From an uncultured Faecalibacterium sp. (GTDB lineage: Bacteria > Bacillota > Clostridia > Oscillospirales > Ruminococcaceae), in the NCBI GenBank assembly GCA_900539945.1, contig UQDV01000005.1, positions 57,190-121,189 on the forward strand: DNA of 64,000 bases, written 5' to 3'. Positions 28,655 through 36,376 of the stretch are shown here, piece by piece (the first letter of the stretch is position 1; each line of letters starts with the position of its first letter). The notes below the pieces were generated by a model that searched no databases, was not told where the DNA came from, and worked only from the letters and a program-made list of their open reading frames with translations. The position numbers and the translations under genes are program-made.

Positions 28655-28700
28655 CCGGCAGGCAGTTTGGCTGCCTCGCTGGGCTGTTTTCGTCCGCCCA
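28655..28700. other. right attachment region of the element
   Basis: TCCGCCCA at 28693-28700 holds the core that equals a Trp codon of the interrupted gene on the - strand. The arm at 28655-28670 is an imperfect inverted copy of the left arm. Distances from arm to core are ~27 nt here and ~24 nt on the left. Confidence 0.75.
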
Positions 28701-29255
28701 GGTGGGGTATACCTCGCTGGAGGCGACATTGGCAATATAATCCCGGAAGGACACGGTCACGTTGCGGGCAGAAGCTGCCGGTTTGCCCAGATGCACCGTG
28801 ATGTTTTTGGGGATGATCACCTTGTCCAGCACACGGGGCGTGCAGTTTTCCACCGGCTGTGCACCGCTGCCGCCGCTGCCCGCAAACAAAGGGTGCGGCG
28901 GGATGACGATGGGCGCGTTCGGGATGTCCTTGCCTTCCTCCGTGACCGGAATCATCGCAGGCTGTGCCAGCGTGATCTGCCCGGCAAAGATCTGGATGCC
29001 CTCGATGCGCACGGTGCGGTAGCCGGATTTTGCGGCGGTCAGGCTGACAACGGCGTAAGGGCGGGTGGTGTTGTCCTCGTCCAGCGAGAGGGTGCAGGCG
29101 GGGGCTTCAACGGGGATGTCGGCGGCGCTGCCGGTCGCATCGGTGATGCAGTGCAGGGTAAAGCCGTCCCCCTGCACCGCAACGGTCACCCCCTCCATGG
29201 GGGCAGACTGGCGGGCCGCAAAGGTCTGGATGCGGAGAGTTCCGGTGTTTTTCAT
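28698..29255 (-). pseudogene. 5' part of interrupted SpoIID-like / peptidoglycan-binding-repeat gene
   Basis: The first 186 codons of the gene continued at 9598-11640. AAAGGAG lies nine bases before ATG 29255. Residues ~1-105 look like a carboxypeptidase-regulatory-like beta domain (TLRIQTFAARQSAPMEGVTV, YAVVSLTAAKSGYRTVRIEG). After a Pro/Gly linker comes PKNITVHLGKPAASARNVTV and YIANVASSEVYPTW, the start of the SpoIID-like module. Then the frame runs into the element and stops near 28395. Joining the TGG codon here to the TGG at 11643 gives an uninterrupted 866-residue protein. The present product would be a truncated wall protein without any binding repeat. Confidence 0.88.
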
Positions 29256-29343
29256 GGAGATACGCTCCTTTGCTGGTAAAAGTATGCTTCTGCCCCAGCG
29301 TATTCCGTCCGGCACCCGGGCGTGCATGGCAATGCACACCGCA

Positions 29344-29368
29344 AATAAAAAAGCCGCCCGAAGGCGGC
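29344..29368 (-). terminator. Rho-independent terminator after the TlpA-like gene
   Basis: On the - strand GCCGCC, a 4-nt loop (TTCG) and GGCGGC (29368-29353) are followed by six T residues. Confidence 0.9.
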
Positions 29369-29381
29369 AGGGGAGAAAGGT

Positions 29382-30263
29382 TTATTTGGCGCTGTCCTTG
29401 GCAAGGGCGGCGTCGATATTTTTTTGCAGAGCGGCAAGGTTTTCTTCCTTGTCGATGCCGCCAAGCAGGGGCTGCCCCACAACGTTGCCGTCCCGGTCAA
29501 AAACGTAGGTGGTGGGGAAGGCCATGATGTTCAGTGCAAACTTGCCGGCCTCACTGCCGGAGGCAAAGTAGATGTTGCGGTAGCTTGCGCCCGTTGTCTC
29601 CAGCAGCTTTTTGGCGGCATCAATGCCCTGCTGGTTGCCGTCCAGCGTCTCGGTGTTGATGCCGATGACCTCACCGCCCTGTGCCTTGACCTTCTCGTTC
29701 AGGGCGTTCAGGTCGTCCAGTTCCTCCACGCAGGGCTTGCAGCCGTTGAACCAGAAATTCACCACCGTAAAGGCGTTGCCCGCAAACAGGCTGTTGTCCA
29801 CCGGGTTGCCCTCTAAATCGCTGCCCTCAAACTTGGGGAAGGCGTTGCCCTGTGCGGCGGCACCGGAAGCAGCATCCTCTGCGGGGGCAAGGGCGGCGAT
29901 CTGCTGTTCGATGGCACGAATCTTTTCGGCATCTGCGGTCAGGGTCTTGTACTCCTCGTCCGAGAACTGGTCTTTTGCCTTTTCCACAGCGCTGAGCAGA
30001 AAATCGCCGTAGTTGGCGCTGATCGTGGTTTCGGTCACGTTCTTGTCCATAGAGGCGAATACCTTCTCCCACAGGGCATCGTTTGCGGAAAGGATCTCGT
30101 TTTCCTCGGCCAGCAGCTGCTCCTCGGTCTTGCTTTCCGCTGCCGCAGAGGAAGCGGAAGAAGAGGATGCAGAAGATGCAGAGGATGCGCCCTGCCCGCA
30201 GGCGGCAAGGCTGAAAGCCAGCACAAGGCTGAGCAAAAGTGCGGCAATACGATGGATATTCAT
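29382..30263 (-). CDS. TlpA/ResA-like thioredoxin-fold lipoprotein
   Basis: A 293-residue lipoprotein: signal peptide with lipobox LAAC, then a Ser/Ala-rich linker. A helical region (~50-135) without clear identity follows. The last ~160 residues are a TlpA-type redoxin domain with NFWFNGCKPCVEELDDLN, so the redox motif is CKPC. The late cis-Pro site is in IMAFPTTYVFDRDG. It acts outside the membrane as a thiol-disulfide oxidoreductase. It is the last gene of an operon with the membrane 4Fe-4S protein 4 nt upstream, which may supply electrons across the membrane. The extra N-terminal helical domain is unusual for TlpA. Confidence 0.9.
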   Translation of the reverse strand: MNIHRIAALLLSLVLAFSLAACGQGASSASSASSSSASSAAAESKTEEQLLAEENEILSANDALWEKVFASMDKNVTETTISANYGDFLLSAVEKAKDQFSDEEYKTLTADAEKIRAIEQQIAALAPAEDAASGAAAQGNAFPKFEGSDLEGNPVDNSLFAGNAFTVVNFWFNGCKPCVEELDDLNALNEKVKAQGGEVIGINTETLDGNQQGIDAAKKLLETTGASYRNIYFASGSEAGKFALNIMAFPTTYVFDRDGNVVGQPLLGGIDKEENLAALQKNIDAALAKDSAK

Positions 30264-30267
30264 GGTT

Positions 30268-31167
30268 TTACTCCTTTGTTGTTTCGGTATTTGATTGGTC
30301 CCCCAGCCCGAACTTGTACTGAATGGCGTCCGTGGGGCAGGCTTTCATGCACATCCCGCAGCGGATGCATTCGGCGTGGTTGGGGGTCTTGGTAATGTCT
30401 ACGTCCATCTTGCAGGCCTTTGCACAGGCTCCGCAGGAGACGCATTTGTGGGTGTCTACGCGCATCTGGAACAGCGAGACCTTGTTCAGCAGCGCATAGA
30501 ACGCGCCCAGCGGGCACAGCCACTTGCAGAAGGGGCGGTAGAACACCACGCTGCCCACGATGACCGCCAGCAGGATGCAGGCCTTCCATGTGAACAGCTT
30601 GCCCAGCGCAGCGCGGATGCCCGCATTGGTCAGGGAGAGGGGAATGGCACCCTCCAGCACGCCCTGCGGGCAGAGATACTTGCAGAAGAAGGGGTCGCCC
30701 ATGCCCAGCTCATTGACCGCCAGCAAAGGCAGCAGCACCACCATGACCAGCAGCACCGCATACTTTAAATAGCGCAGCGGCTTTAACTTTTTGGTGGAGA
30801 GCTTGGGGGATGGGATCTTGTGCAAAAGCTCCTGAAACCACCCGAATGGGCAGAGGAAACCGCAGATGAACCGCCCCAGCAGCACCCCAAAGAGGATGAG
30901 GATGCCGGTAATGTAGTAGGAAAAGCGGAACTTGGAAGAGCCCACCACCGCCTGGAATGCTCCCACCGGACAGGCACCGGCCGCGCCCGGGCAGGAATAG
31001 CAGTTCAGCCCCGGGACGCAGACGTATTTTCCGCCGCCCTGATACAGCGCTCCTTTTGCAAAATTGGGCAGGTGAATGTTGGTCAGCAGGGTAGCCCCGG
31101 CTTGTATAAAGCCCCGGAAGCGGGCAAGGGGAGAAAGCTTTTTCTTTTTCTTATCCAATGCCCACAC
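30268..31167 (-). CDS. membrane 4Fe-4S ferredoxin-type protein (NapH/CcoG-like)
   Basis: A 299-residue polytopic protein. Cys-rich motifs lie on loops: NCYSCPGAAGACPVG, FLCPFGWFQELLHKIP, KYLCPQG and KWLCPLGAFYALL. At the C-terminus are two classical 4Fe-4S sites (CVSCGACAKACKMD and CIRCGMCMKACPTD). Four or five membrane helices are visible. Proteins of this class pass electrons through the membrane. With the TlpA-like protein downstream and a CXXC mini-gene upstream it forms a probable extracytoplasmic thiol-reducing system. The given start is GTG 31167; TTG 31158 with GGAG ten bases upstream is an alternative. Confidence 0.9.
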   Translation of the reverse strand: MWALDKKKKKLSPLARFRGFIQAGATLLTNIHLPNFAKGALYQGGGKYVCVPGLNCYSCPGAAGACPVGAFQAVVGSSKFRFSYYITGILILFGVLLGRFICGFLCPFGWFQELLHKIPSPKLSTKKLKPLRYLKYAVLLVMVVLLPLLAVNELGMGDPFFCKYLCPQGVLEGAIPLSLTNAGIRAALGKLFTWKACILLAVIVGSVVFYRPFCKWLCPLGAFYALLNKVSLFQMRVDTHKCVSCGACAKACKMDVDITKTPNHAECIRCGMCMKACPTDAIQYKFGLGDQSNTETTKE

Positions 31168-31295
31168 ACTCCATACACAGCCGGATGGCTTTTGAAAATA
31201 CGGTGTCCGCCTCGCCCCGCCATAAGCCGAACAGCAGCATCAGCACCCCGGCGGCAAGCAAAAGCAGCTGCGCCTGTTTTTTTGTCATGAACATC
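31151..31295 (-). pseudogene. CXXC mini-protein gene (CD1871A-like), apparently frameshifted
   Basis: A strong AGGAGG precedes ATG 31295 (MFMTKKQAQLL). One base must be skipped to continue into the second part, which reads LLAAGVLMLLFGLWRGEA, then FSKAIRLCMECVGIG and a stop at 31151. That second part has one membrane helix followed by a CMEC motif. It is typical of small CXXC proteins found beside 4Fe-4S and TlpA genes in Clostridia. The shift lies in an A7 run or a T5 run. It may be a sequencing error, a real mutation or polymerase slippage at A7. The 3' end overlaps the start of the 4Fe-4S gene. Confidence 0.6.
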
Positions 31296-31323
31296 ACATA
31301 GCCTCCTGTTGTTTGATGGCATC

Positions 31324-31405
31324 AGTATACACCATGCGGGATAAAATCTTTGCTAAGAAAATCTTAACACGAATCTTAACACTGTCTGCTATAATCTGCT
31401 ATAAT
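31324..31405. promoter_or_regulatory. divergent promoter region with tandem operator repeats
   Basis: ATCTTAACAC occurs twice at a 12-bp step (31361-31370 and 31373-31382), as expected for an OmpR-family regulator dimer. For the + strand operon TTAACA (31376-31381) and TATAAT (31400-31405) have an 18-nt spacer, and a second TATAAT is at 31390. For the - strand operon TATACT lies at 31324-31329, with the repeats just upstream of its -35 zone. The two-component system probably controls itself and the redox operon. Confidence 0.65.
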
Positions 31406-31446
31406 GAAGAAAAAAGTAATTTTTATGGGAAAGGTGGAAAACAAAG

Positions 31447-32124
31447 ATGCGCCTTTTGGTGGTAGAGGACGAGCACTCCCTGCGGGAGGATATTGCCCGA
31501 AAGCTGCGGCTGTCCGGGTACGAGGTGGATGCCTGTGCAGACGGCGAAGCCGCGCTGGAAGCACTGGCGGCAGAGCGGTACGACCTTGTACTGCTGGACC
31601 TCAACCTGCCCAAGGTGGACGGAATGCAGGTGCTGCGCACCCTGCGCCGGCAGGACCTTGAGACCTGTGTGCTGATCTTGTCGGCACGCAGTGAAATTGC
31701 AGATAAAGTGGAGGGGCTGGATGCCGGGGCGAACGATTACCTTTCCAAGCCCTTTCACCTTGCAGAGCTGGAAGCCCGGGTGCGCAGCCTGACCCGGCGC
31801 AAATTTATTCAGCAGGACGTCTGTCTGTGCTGCGGACGGCTGAGCTTCAACACCCGCAGCCGCGTTGCTGCTGTGGACGGTCAGACCCTTGCGCTGACGC
31901 GGAAGGAGAGCGGCGTACTGGAATATCTGCTGCTGCATCAGGGACGCCCGGTCAGTCAGGAGGAGCTCATCGAGCACGTCTGGGATGGCAGCGTAGACAG
32001 TTTTAGCAACTCCATCCGGGTACATATCTCTGCCCTGCGCAAAAAACTGCGGGCGGCGCTGGGCTACGACCCCATCCGCAACCGCATCGGGGAAGGCTAC
32101 GAGATCGGAGGCGAGGTACAATGA
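31447..32124 (+). CDS. OmpR/PhoB-family response regulator
   Basis: 225 residues: a receiver domain with acidic pocket VVEDE and phospho-Asp51 (LLDLNLP), then the KPF lysine near 103. A winged-helix DNA-binding domain follows (LTRKESGVLEYLLLH, RVHISALRKKLRA, IGEGYEIG). Its stop overlaps the ATG of the kinase gene by four bases (ATGA), so they form one coupled operon. The direct repeats upstream are probably its own target. The signal is unknown; the divergent redox genes suggest a thiol or envelope stress role. Confidence 0.95.
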   Translation: MRLLVVEDEHSLREDIARKLRLSGYEVDACADGEAALEALAAERYDLVLLDLNLPKVDGMQVLRTLRRQDLETCVLILSARSEIADKVEGLDAGANDYLSKPFHLAELEARVRSLTRRKFIQQDVCLCCGRLSFNTRSRVAAVDGQTLALTRKESGVLEYLLLHQGRPVSQEELIEHVWDGSVDSFSNSIRVHISALRKKLRAALGYDPIRNRIGEGYEIGGEVQ

Positions 32125-33269
32125 AACATTTGTCCCTGCAATGGCGCATCACCCTGCTGACCGCGCTGCTCATCGCCTGCGCCTGCGTGTGCATGAACCT
32201 GCTTTTATACCGCACCGGCGTTACCGGCATGGATGCCCTCAACGGCTTTATGATGCAGTACCAGCCCGGCAGCGCGGATCCGTTGACCATCGAGATCCCG
32301 CAGGAGGAAATGTCCAGTCTGCTGGCGCATTTTTCGCAGGAAGTCTACGATGCAAAGGTGGTCTTTGGCCGCAAGGGCTGGTGCATCACCGCCGTGGTCA
32401 CCATCGTCAGCGCTGCCATCGCTTATTTTGTCAGCGGCAGAGCGCTGAAACCGTTACAGCAGCTTGCGCAGCAGGCGCAGCGGGTCGATCAGGACAGCAT
32501 TGCCACCACCCGTCTGGACGAAAACACTGTGCAGGAATTCGGGCAGTTGAGCCGGTCGGTGAACCGGATGCTGGATGGTCTGGCGCAGTCCTTTGAGTTG
32601 CAGCGGCAGTTTGCGGGCAATGCCGCCCACGAGCTGCGCACCCCGCTGGCTATTTTGCAGACGAAGCTGGAACTGTTTGCAGAGGAGCACCCGGCCATGG
32701 ATGCCGAAACTGCCGGGCTGATCCGCTCTCTGCGGGAGCAGCTGGACCGGCTAACCGCTCTTGTGCGCACTTTATTAGAGATGAGCAATCTGCAATCCGT
32801 CTCCCGCACCGACCAGATCGCCCTTGCGCCGCTGGTGGAAGAGATCCTGACCGACCTGACCCCTCTTGCCCAGAAAAACAATATCTCTTTGCAGCAGGAC
32901 TGCGAGGAACTTGGCATGGTGGGCAGCGATGCGCTGATCTACCGGCTGGTGTTCAATCTGGTGGAAAACGGCATCAAGTATAACCGCCCCGGCGGTGCGG
33001 TGCGCGTCACCCTGCAACAGGAAAAGCAGACCGCTGTACTGCGCATTACGGATACCGGCCCGGGCATCCCCGCAGACTGTCGGGACAGCGTCTTCCAGCC
33101 CTTTTTCCGGGTGGATAAATCCCGCAGCCGGGAGATGGGCGGCGTGGGGCTTGGCCTTGCCCTTGTGCGGGAAATCGCCGTGCTGCACGGCGGCAGCGTG
33201 ACTGTGGAGAGCAGCAGCGAAAACGGCACCACCTTTTCCGTCACCCTGCCGCTGGCACAGCGGTGCTGA
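32121..33269 (+). CDS. sensor histidine kinase, partner of the OmpR-type regulator
   Basis: A 382-residue membrane kinase. TM1 is near 8-29, a short outer loop of about 55 residues follows, and TM2 is near 86-105. HAMP covers 106-155. HisKA has His170 in NAAHELRTPLAIL. HATPase motifs are NLVENGIKYN, DTGPGIP and GVGLGLALV. The very small outer loop suggests sensing within the membrane or through a partner protein rather than binding a ligand by itself. A weak terminator follows its stop. Confidence 0.94.
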   Translation: MKHLSLQWRITLLTALLIACACVCMNLLLYRTGVTGMDALNGFMMQYQPGSADPLTIEIPQEEMSSLLAHFSQEVYDAKVVFGRKGWCITAVVTIVSAAIAYFVSGRALKPLQQLAQQAQRVDQDSIATTRLDENTVQEFGQLSRSVNRMLDGLAQSFELQRQFAGNAAHELRTPLAILQTKLELFAEEHPAMDAETAGLIRSLREQLDRLTALVRTLLEMSNLQSVSRTDQIALAPLVEEILTDLTPLAQKNNISLQQDCEELGMVGSDALIYRLVFNLVENGIKYNRPGGAVRVTLQQEKQTAVLRITDTGPGIPADCRDSVFQPFFRVDKSRSREMGGVGLGLALVREIAVLHGGSVTVESSSENGTTFSVTLPLAQRC

Positions 33270-33296
33270 AGCCCGGCAGACTGGGGCTTTCTTTTT
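33269..33296 (+). terminator. weak terminator after the kinase gene
   Basis: The 6-bp stem AAGCCC/GGGCTT (33269-33274, 33284-33289) is followed by TCTTTTT. The first arm overlaps the stop codon. Confidence 0.6.
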
Positions 33297-33351
33297 GCGG
33301 GCGGGGAGAGTATACTGGAAGCAGGAAATTTCATAAAAAGGAGATATAGCA

Positions 33352-34233
33352 ATGCAGGCAACCATTTACAATGAATTTCTGACCCTGACCGTGGATACCC
33401 ACGGTGCCGAGGCTGTCAGCCTGAAAAACGCAGCAGGCGAAGAGCTGCTGTGGCAGGCAGACCCGGCGGTGTGGAAGCGCCACGCCCCCATCCTGTTCCC
33501 CTGGACGGGCAAGCTGCCCGGCGGCACCTTTGAGGCAAAGGGCAAGACCTACAAGGGCGGCCAGCATGGCTTTGCCCGCGATGTGGAGCATACCCTGCTC
33601 AAGGCCGAGGGCGATACCATCCAGCTGGAGCTGCGCGCGGATGAAGCCATAAAAGCCGAGCGCTTCCCCTTTGACTTTGTGCTCACCAGCACCTTCCGGC
33701 TGGACGGCAAGACCGTGCACCACACCCTGAGCGTGCGCAACCCTGGTACCGAGGAACTGCGCTTTGGCATCGGCTACCACCCGGCCTTCAACATCCCCTT
33801 TGATGCCGCGCACACCACTACGGATTATGAGTTCCGCTTTGACCAGCCGGAAAGCCCGGTCATTCTGGACGCTTACCCCAACGGCCTGCTGACCGGCAAA
33901 AACCATTACCAGTGGAAGAACCGGCAGGCCATCCCGCTGACGGATGACCTGTTTGCCAACGACAGCTTCTGCATGGCGGGCCTGCGCACCAAAACGGTCG
34001 GCATCTACGAAAAGGACACCGGCCGCCACATTGTGTGCAACGTGGAAGGCTATCCCTACTCGCTGATCTGGTCGGCCCCGGCAAAGCCCGTGCGCTTTGT
34101 GTGCATCGAGCCGTGGCAGAGCCTGCCCGGTGCTGAGGACGACCCGCAGGACTGGAACCAGCGTGCTGCTGCGGCCTGCCTTGCTCCCGGCGAGGAGTGG
34201 TCCACGACCTTGAGCACCACCTTTGAACGGTAA
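33352..34233 (+). CDS. aldose 1-epimerase family protein (LacX-like)
   Basis: A 293-residue beta-sandwich protein of the galactose-mutarotase family, LacX/YeaD-like branch. It interconverts alpha and beta anomers of a hexose or hexose phosphate. Conserved features are FPWTGKLPGG, GGQHGFARD, GIGYHPAFNIPF with the catalytic His near 143, and VCIEPWQSLP with the catalytic Glu. AAAAGGAG lies before ATG 33352. It is a single-gene unit between terminators. The exact sugar is unknown. Confidence 0.9.
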   Translation: MQATIYNEFLTLTVDTHGAEAVSLKNAAGEELLWQADPAVWKRHAPILFPWTGKLPGGTFEAKGKTYKGGQHGFARDVEHTLLKAEGDTIQLELRADEAIKAERFPFDFVLTSTFRLDGKTVHHTLSVRNPGTEELRFGIGYHPAFNIPFDAAHTTTDYEFRFDQPESPVILDAYPNGLLTGKNHYQWKNRQAIPLTDDLFANDSFCMAGLRTKTVGIYEKDTGRHIVCNVEGYPYSLIWSAPAKPVRFVCIEPWQSLPGAEDDPQDWNQRAAAACLAPGEEWSTTLSTTFER

Positions 34234-34244
34234 CCACAGAAACG

Positions 34245-34280
34245 AAAAAAGCTGCTGTGCAAACGCACAGCAGCTTTTTT
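34245..34280. terminator. bidirectional terminator between the epimerase and proS
   Basis: A perfect 16-bp stem (AAAAAAGCTGCTGTGC 34245-34260, loop AAAC, complement 34265-34280) with A and T runs at both ends serves two convergent genes. Confidence 0.95.
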
Positions 34281-34298
34281 GTTGGGGGTTATCAGATT

Positions 34299-35738
34299 TT
34301 AGTAGGCGATGCCCCAGTAGACCATGGTCTTGGCGGGCTTGCCGCAGCAGGGGCACACGTCGCTCAGGTGCTCCTGCTCGAAGGGCATGCAGCGGCTGGA
34401 CAGGCCAGCTTCTTCCTTCATCTTCAGCTCGCAGTCCAGGTCACCGCACCACATGGTCTTGATGTAGCCGGTGTTGGCCTTGGCCAGCTCCTTGACTTCA
34501 TCCATGGTGGTGGCAGCCCAGGTGCGCTTCTCGCGGTTCTCGAGGGCACGCTGGTACAGGTCCTTGCGCAGGGCCTCCAGCTGGGCGGGAATGGCGGTCT
34601 CCAGCTCGTCCAGGCTCACGAACACCTTCTCGCGGGTGTCGCGGCGCACCAGCACGCACTGGTTCTTCTCCAGATCCTTGGGGCCGATCTCCAGGCGCAG
34701 AGGCACGCCCTTCATTTCCCACTGGGAGAACTTCCAGCCGGGGGCGTTGTCGCTGTCATCCAGCTTCACGCGGGCGTACTTGCTGATCTTCTCGGCCAGC
34801 TCGGCAGCCTTCTCGGAGACGCCGGGCTTGTGGGCGGCGATGGGCACCACGACCACCTGGATGGGGGCGATGGCCGGGGGCAGGATCAGGCCGTCGTCGT
34901 CGCCGTGGGTCATGATGATGGCACCCACCAGACGGGTGGAAACGCCCCAGCTGGTCTGGTAGGGGTGATGCAGCTGGTTGTCGCGGCCGGTGAAGGTCAC
35001 GTCATAAGCCTTGCTGAACTTGTCGCCGAAGTAATGGCTGGTGCCGCTCTGCAGGGCCTTGCCGTCCTTCATCATGGCCTCGATGGTGTAGGTAGCCTCA
35101 GCACCGGCAAACTTTTCCTTGTCGGTCTTGCGGCCCTTCACCACGGGGATGGCCAGATCCTGCTCGCACACATCGGCGTAGCAGTTCAGCTGCTGCTGAG
35201 TCTCAGCCTCCGCCTCGGCGGCGGTCTCGTGGATGGTGTGGCCTTCCTGCCACCAGAACTCACGGCTGCGCAGGAAGGGACGGGTGGTCTTTTCCCAGCG
35301 GATGACGCTGCACCACTGGTTGTACTTCATGGGAAGCTCGCGGTAGCTGTGCAGCACACGGGACCAGTGATCGCAGAACAGGGTCTCGCTGGTGGGGCGG
35401 ACTGCCAGACGCTCTTCCAGCTTTTCGGAACCGCCCATCGTGACCCACGCCACCTCCGGCGCGAAGCCATTGACCAGTTCGCCCTCTTTCTTCAGCAGGC
35501 TTTCCGGCATCAGCACAGGCATGGCCACGTTTTCATGGCCGGTGGCCTTGAACCGGGCGTCCAGATCCTTCTGGATCAGCTCCCAGATGGCCTGGCCGTA
35601 GGGGCGCAGGATGATGAAACCCTTCACGCTGGAGTACTCCACCAGCTCTGCCTTCACGCAGATGTCGGTGTACCACTGTGCAAAGTTTTCTTCCTGGCTG
35701 GTGATCGCCTGCACGAGCTTCTTGTTGTCTTTTGCCAT
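34299..35738 (-). CDS. proS: proline--tRNA ligase, short (archaeal/eukaryotic-like) form
   Basis: A 479-residue class II aminoacyl-tRNA synthetase that charges tRNA-Pro. Motif 2 lies in [28 protein letters not shown], and VRPTSE precedes it. There is no editing (INS) domain, so this is the type-3 form found in many Clostridia. The C-terminal domain has zinc-like Cys sites ([14 protein letters not shown]) and ends in the typical terminal Tyr. GGGAGG lies 9-10 bases before the ATG. No T-box leader is visible upstream; only the terminator of the acyl carrier protein gene lies there. Confidence 0.97.
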   Translation of the reverse strand: MAKDNKKLVQAITSQEENFAQWYTDICVKAELVEYSSVKGFIILRPYGQAIWELIQKDLDARFKATGHENVAMPVLMPESLLKKEGELVNGFAPEVAWVTMGGSEKLEERLAVRPTSETLFCDHWSRVLHSYRELPMKYNQWCSVIRWEKTTRPFLRSREFWWQEGHTIHETAAEAEAETQQQLNCYADVCEQDLAIPVVKGRKTDKEKFAGAEATYTIEAMMKDGKALQSGTSHYFGDKFSKAYDVTFTGRDNQLHHPYQTSWGVSTRLVGAIIMTHGDDDGLILPPAIAPIQVVVVPIAAHKPGVSEKAAELAEKISKYARVKLDDSDNAPGWKFSQWEMKGVPLRLEIGPKDLEKNQCVLVRRDTREKVFVSLDELETAIPAQLEALRKDLYQRALENREKRTWAATTMDEVKELAKANTGYIKTMWCGDLDCELKMKEEAGLSSRCMPFEQEHLSDVCPCCGKPAKTMVYWGIAY

Positions 35739-35795
35739 TTTGTTTTATCCTCCCAAGGCCGTGCGCCAAACGCTGCGCGTTCCGCACGAACCAAA

Positions 35796-35852
35796 ATAAA
35801 GCCCCGTCTGCAGCAGCAGCCGGGTGCCGCGCTGCAAGGGGCGGGGCTTTTT
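35796..35852 (-). terminator. terminator after the acyl carrier protein gene
   Basis: The 9-bp outer stem AAAGCCCCG/CGGGGCTTT (35842-35850 with 35798-35806) encloses a GC-rich inner hairpin. On the - strand it is followed by ATTTT. Confidence 0.8.
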
Positions 35853-35859
35853 ACCAAAA

Positions 35860-36099
35860 TCAGTTGTTCTGCGTGTGGCTGTCCACAAACTTTACCACAT
35901 CGCCCACGGTACGCAGAGACTCAATGGCGTCGTCCGGCACCTCGATGCCAAACTCGTCCTCCAGCGTCATCACCATGTCCACAATGTCCAGGCTGTCGGC
36001 CTCAAAATCGCTCATGATGTCGCTGTCCGGGGTGATCTTTTCCGGGTCAATGTCCAGCTGCTCCGCCAGCAATGCGCGGATTTTTTCAAAAGTATCCAT
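35860..36099 (-). CDS. acpP: acyl carrier protein
   Basis: A 79-residue acyl carrier protein. The 4'-phosphopantetheine attachment site is Ser36 in FEADSLDIVDMV. It carries growing acyl chains in fatty-acid synthesis. The start is ATG 36099 with AAAGGAG about ten bases before it. The frame is open far upstream, but that part covers the promoter and is not coding. It is not next to fab genes here, so it may be a second or specialised carrier. It is transcribed alone from a strong promoter. Confidence 0.95.
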   Translation of the reverse strand: MDTFEKIRALLAEQLDIDPEKITPDSDIMSDFEADSLDIVDMVMTLEDEFGIEVPDDAIESLRTVGDVVKFVDSHTQNN

Positions 36100-36199
36100 T
36101 CCTGTGGTCTCCTTTTTGCAGTTGTTTTGCATACGCGCACAGCGGGGTCTCTCTGCGGTGCCGCGCGGCACGGCCCGCTGTACAAAAGCGCTCTCTTTT

Positions 36200-36228
36200 T
36201 TTATATCCCATGCCATGCATATTGTCAA
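36200..36228 (-). promoter_or_regulatory. promoter of acpP
   Basis: On the - strand TTGACA (36223-36228), a 17-nt spacer and TATAAA (36200-36205). Confidence 0.85.
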
Positions 36229-36238
36229 GCCCTGTTTT

Positions 36239-36282
36239 CCGGTTCGGGGACAACTCTTTGCGAAAAATTGCCCCGAAACCGG
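36239..36282. promoter_or_regulatory. inverted repeat between the divergent acpP and dapF promoters
   Basis: CCGGTTCGGGG (36239-36249) and CCCCGAAACCGG (36271-36282) are inverted copies with one bulged base and a 21-nt gap. Each promoter has its -35 box within about 11 nt of one arm, so a shared operator is plausible. Confidence 0.45.
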
Positions 36283-36291
36283 CTTTTCTGC

Positions 36292-36320
36292 TTGACAGAT
36301 GCGCCCCGGGTTCTTATCAT
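36292..36320 (+). promoter_or_regulatory. promoter of dapF
   Basis: TTGACA (36292-36297), a 17-nt spacer and TATCAT (36315-36320). Confidence 0.82.
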
Positions 36321-36376
36321 TATAAGAGAACAGTTTTCGGGGACTGACTGCCAGCCCCTTGAAAGGAGTTTTGAGC

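Larger units (their letters stand above)
11641..28697. mobile_element. ~17.06-kb integrative element with large serine recombinase and sensory cargo
   Basis: The element splits one reverse-strand gene. The gene's front half ends at a TGG codon (28700-28698) and its back half resumes at a TGG codon (11643-11641). The flanks share the 8-bp near-match TCCGSCCA (one mismatch). Inside the ends lie imperfect inverted arms: CCGG-CAGGCAG-TTTGG at 28655-28670 against the reverse complement of 11668-11685. This is what serine-integrase sites look like. The recombinase gene ends 44 nt from the right edge. The cargo is seven signalling genes and one 46-codon gene. There are no relaxase, type IV secretion or phage structural genes, so movement would need excision plus uptake or a helper. 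Confidence 0.88.

Noticed and set aside
11641..28697. Prophage or conjugative transposon
   Set aside because: No structural, replication, relaxase or secretion genes lie between the ends; only one recombinase and sensory genes are present.
35739..35859. Possible T-box leader before proS
   Set aside because: No AGGGTGGNACCGCG-like antiterminator word; the structure present is the acpP terminator.
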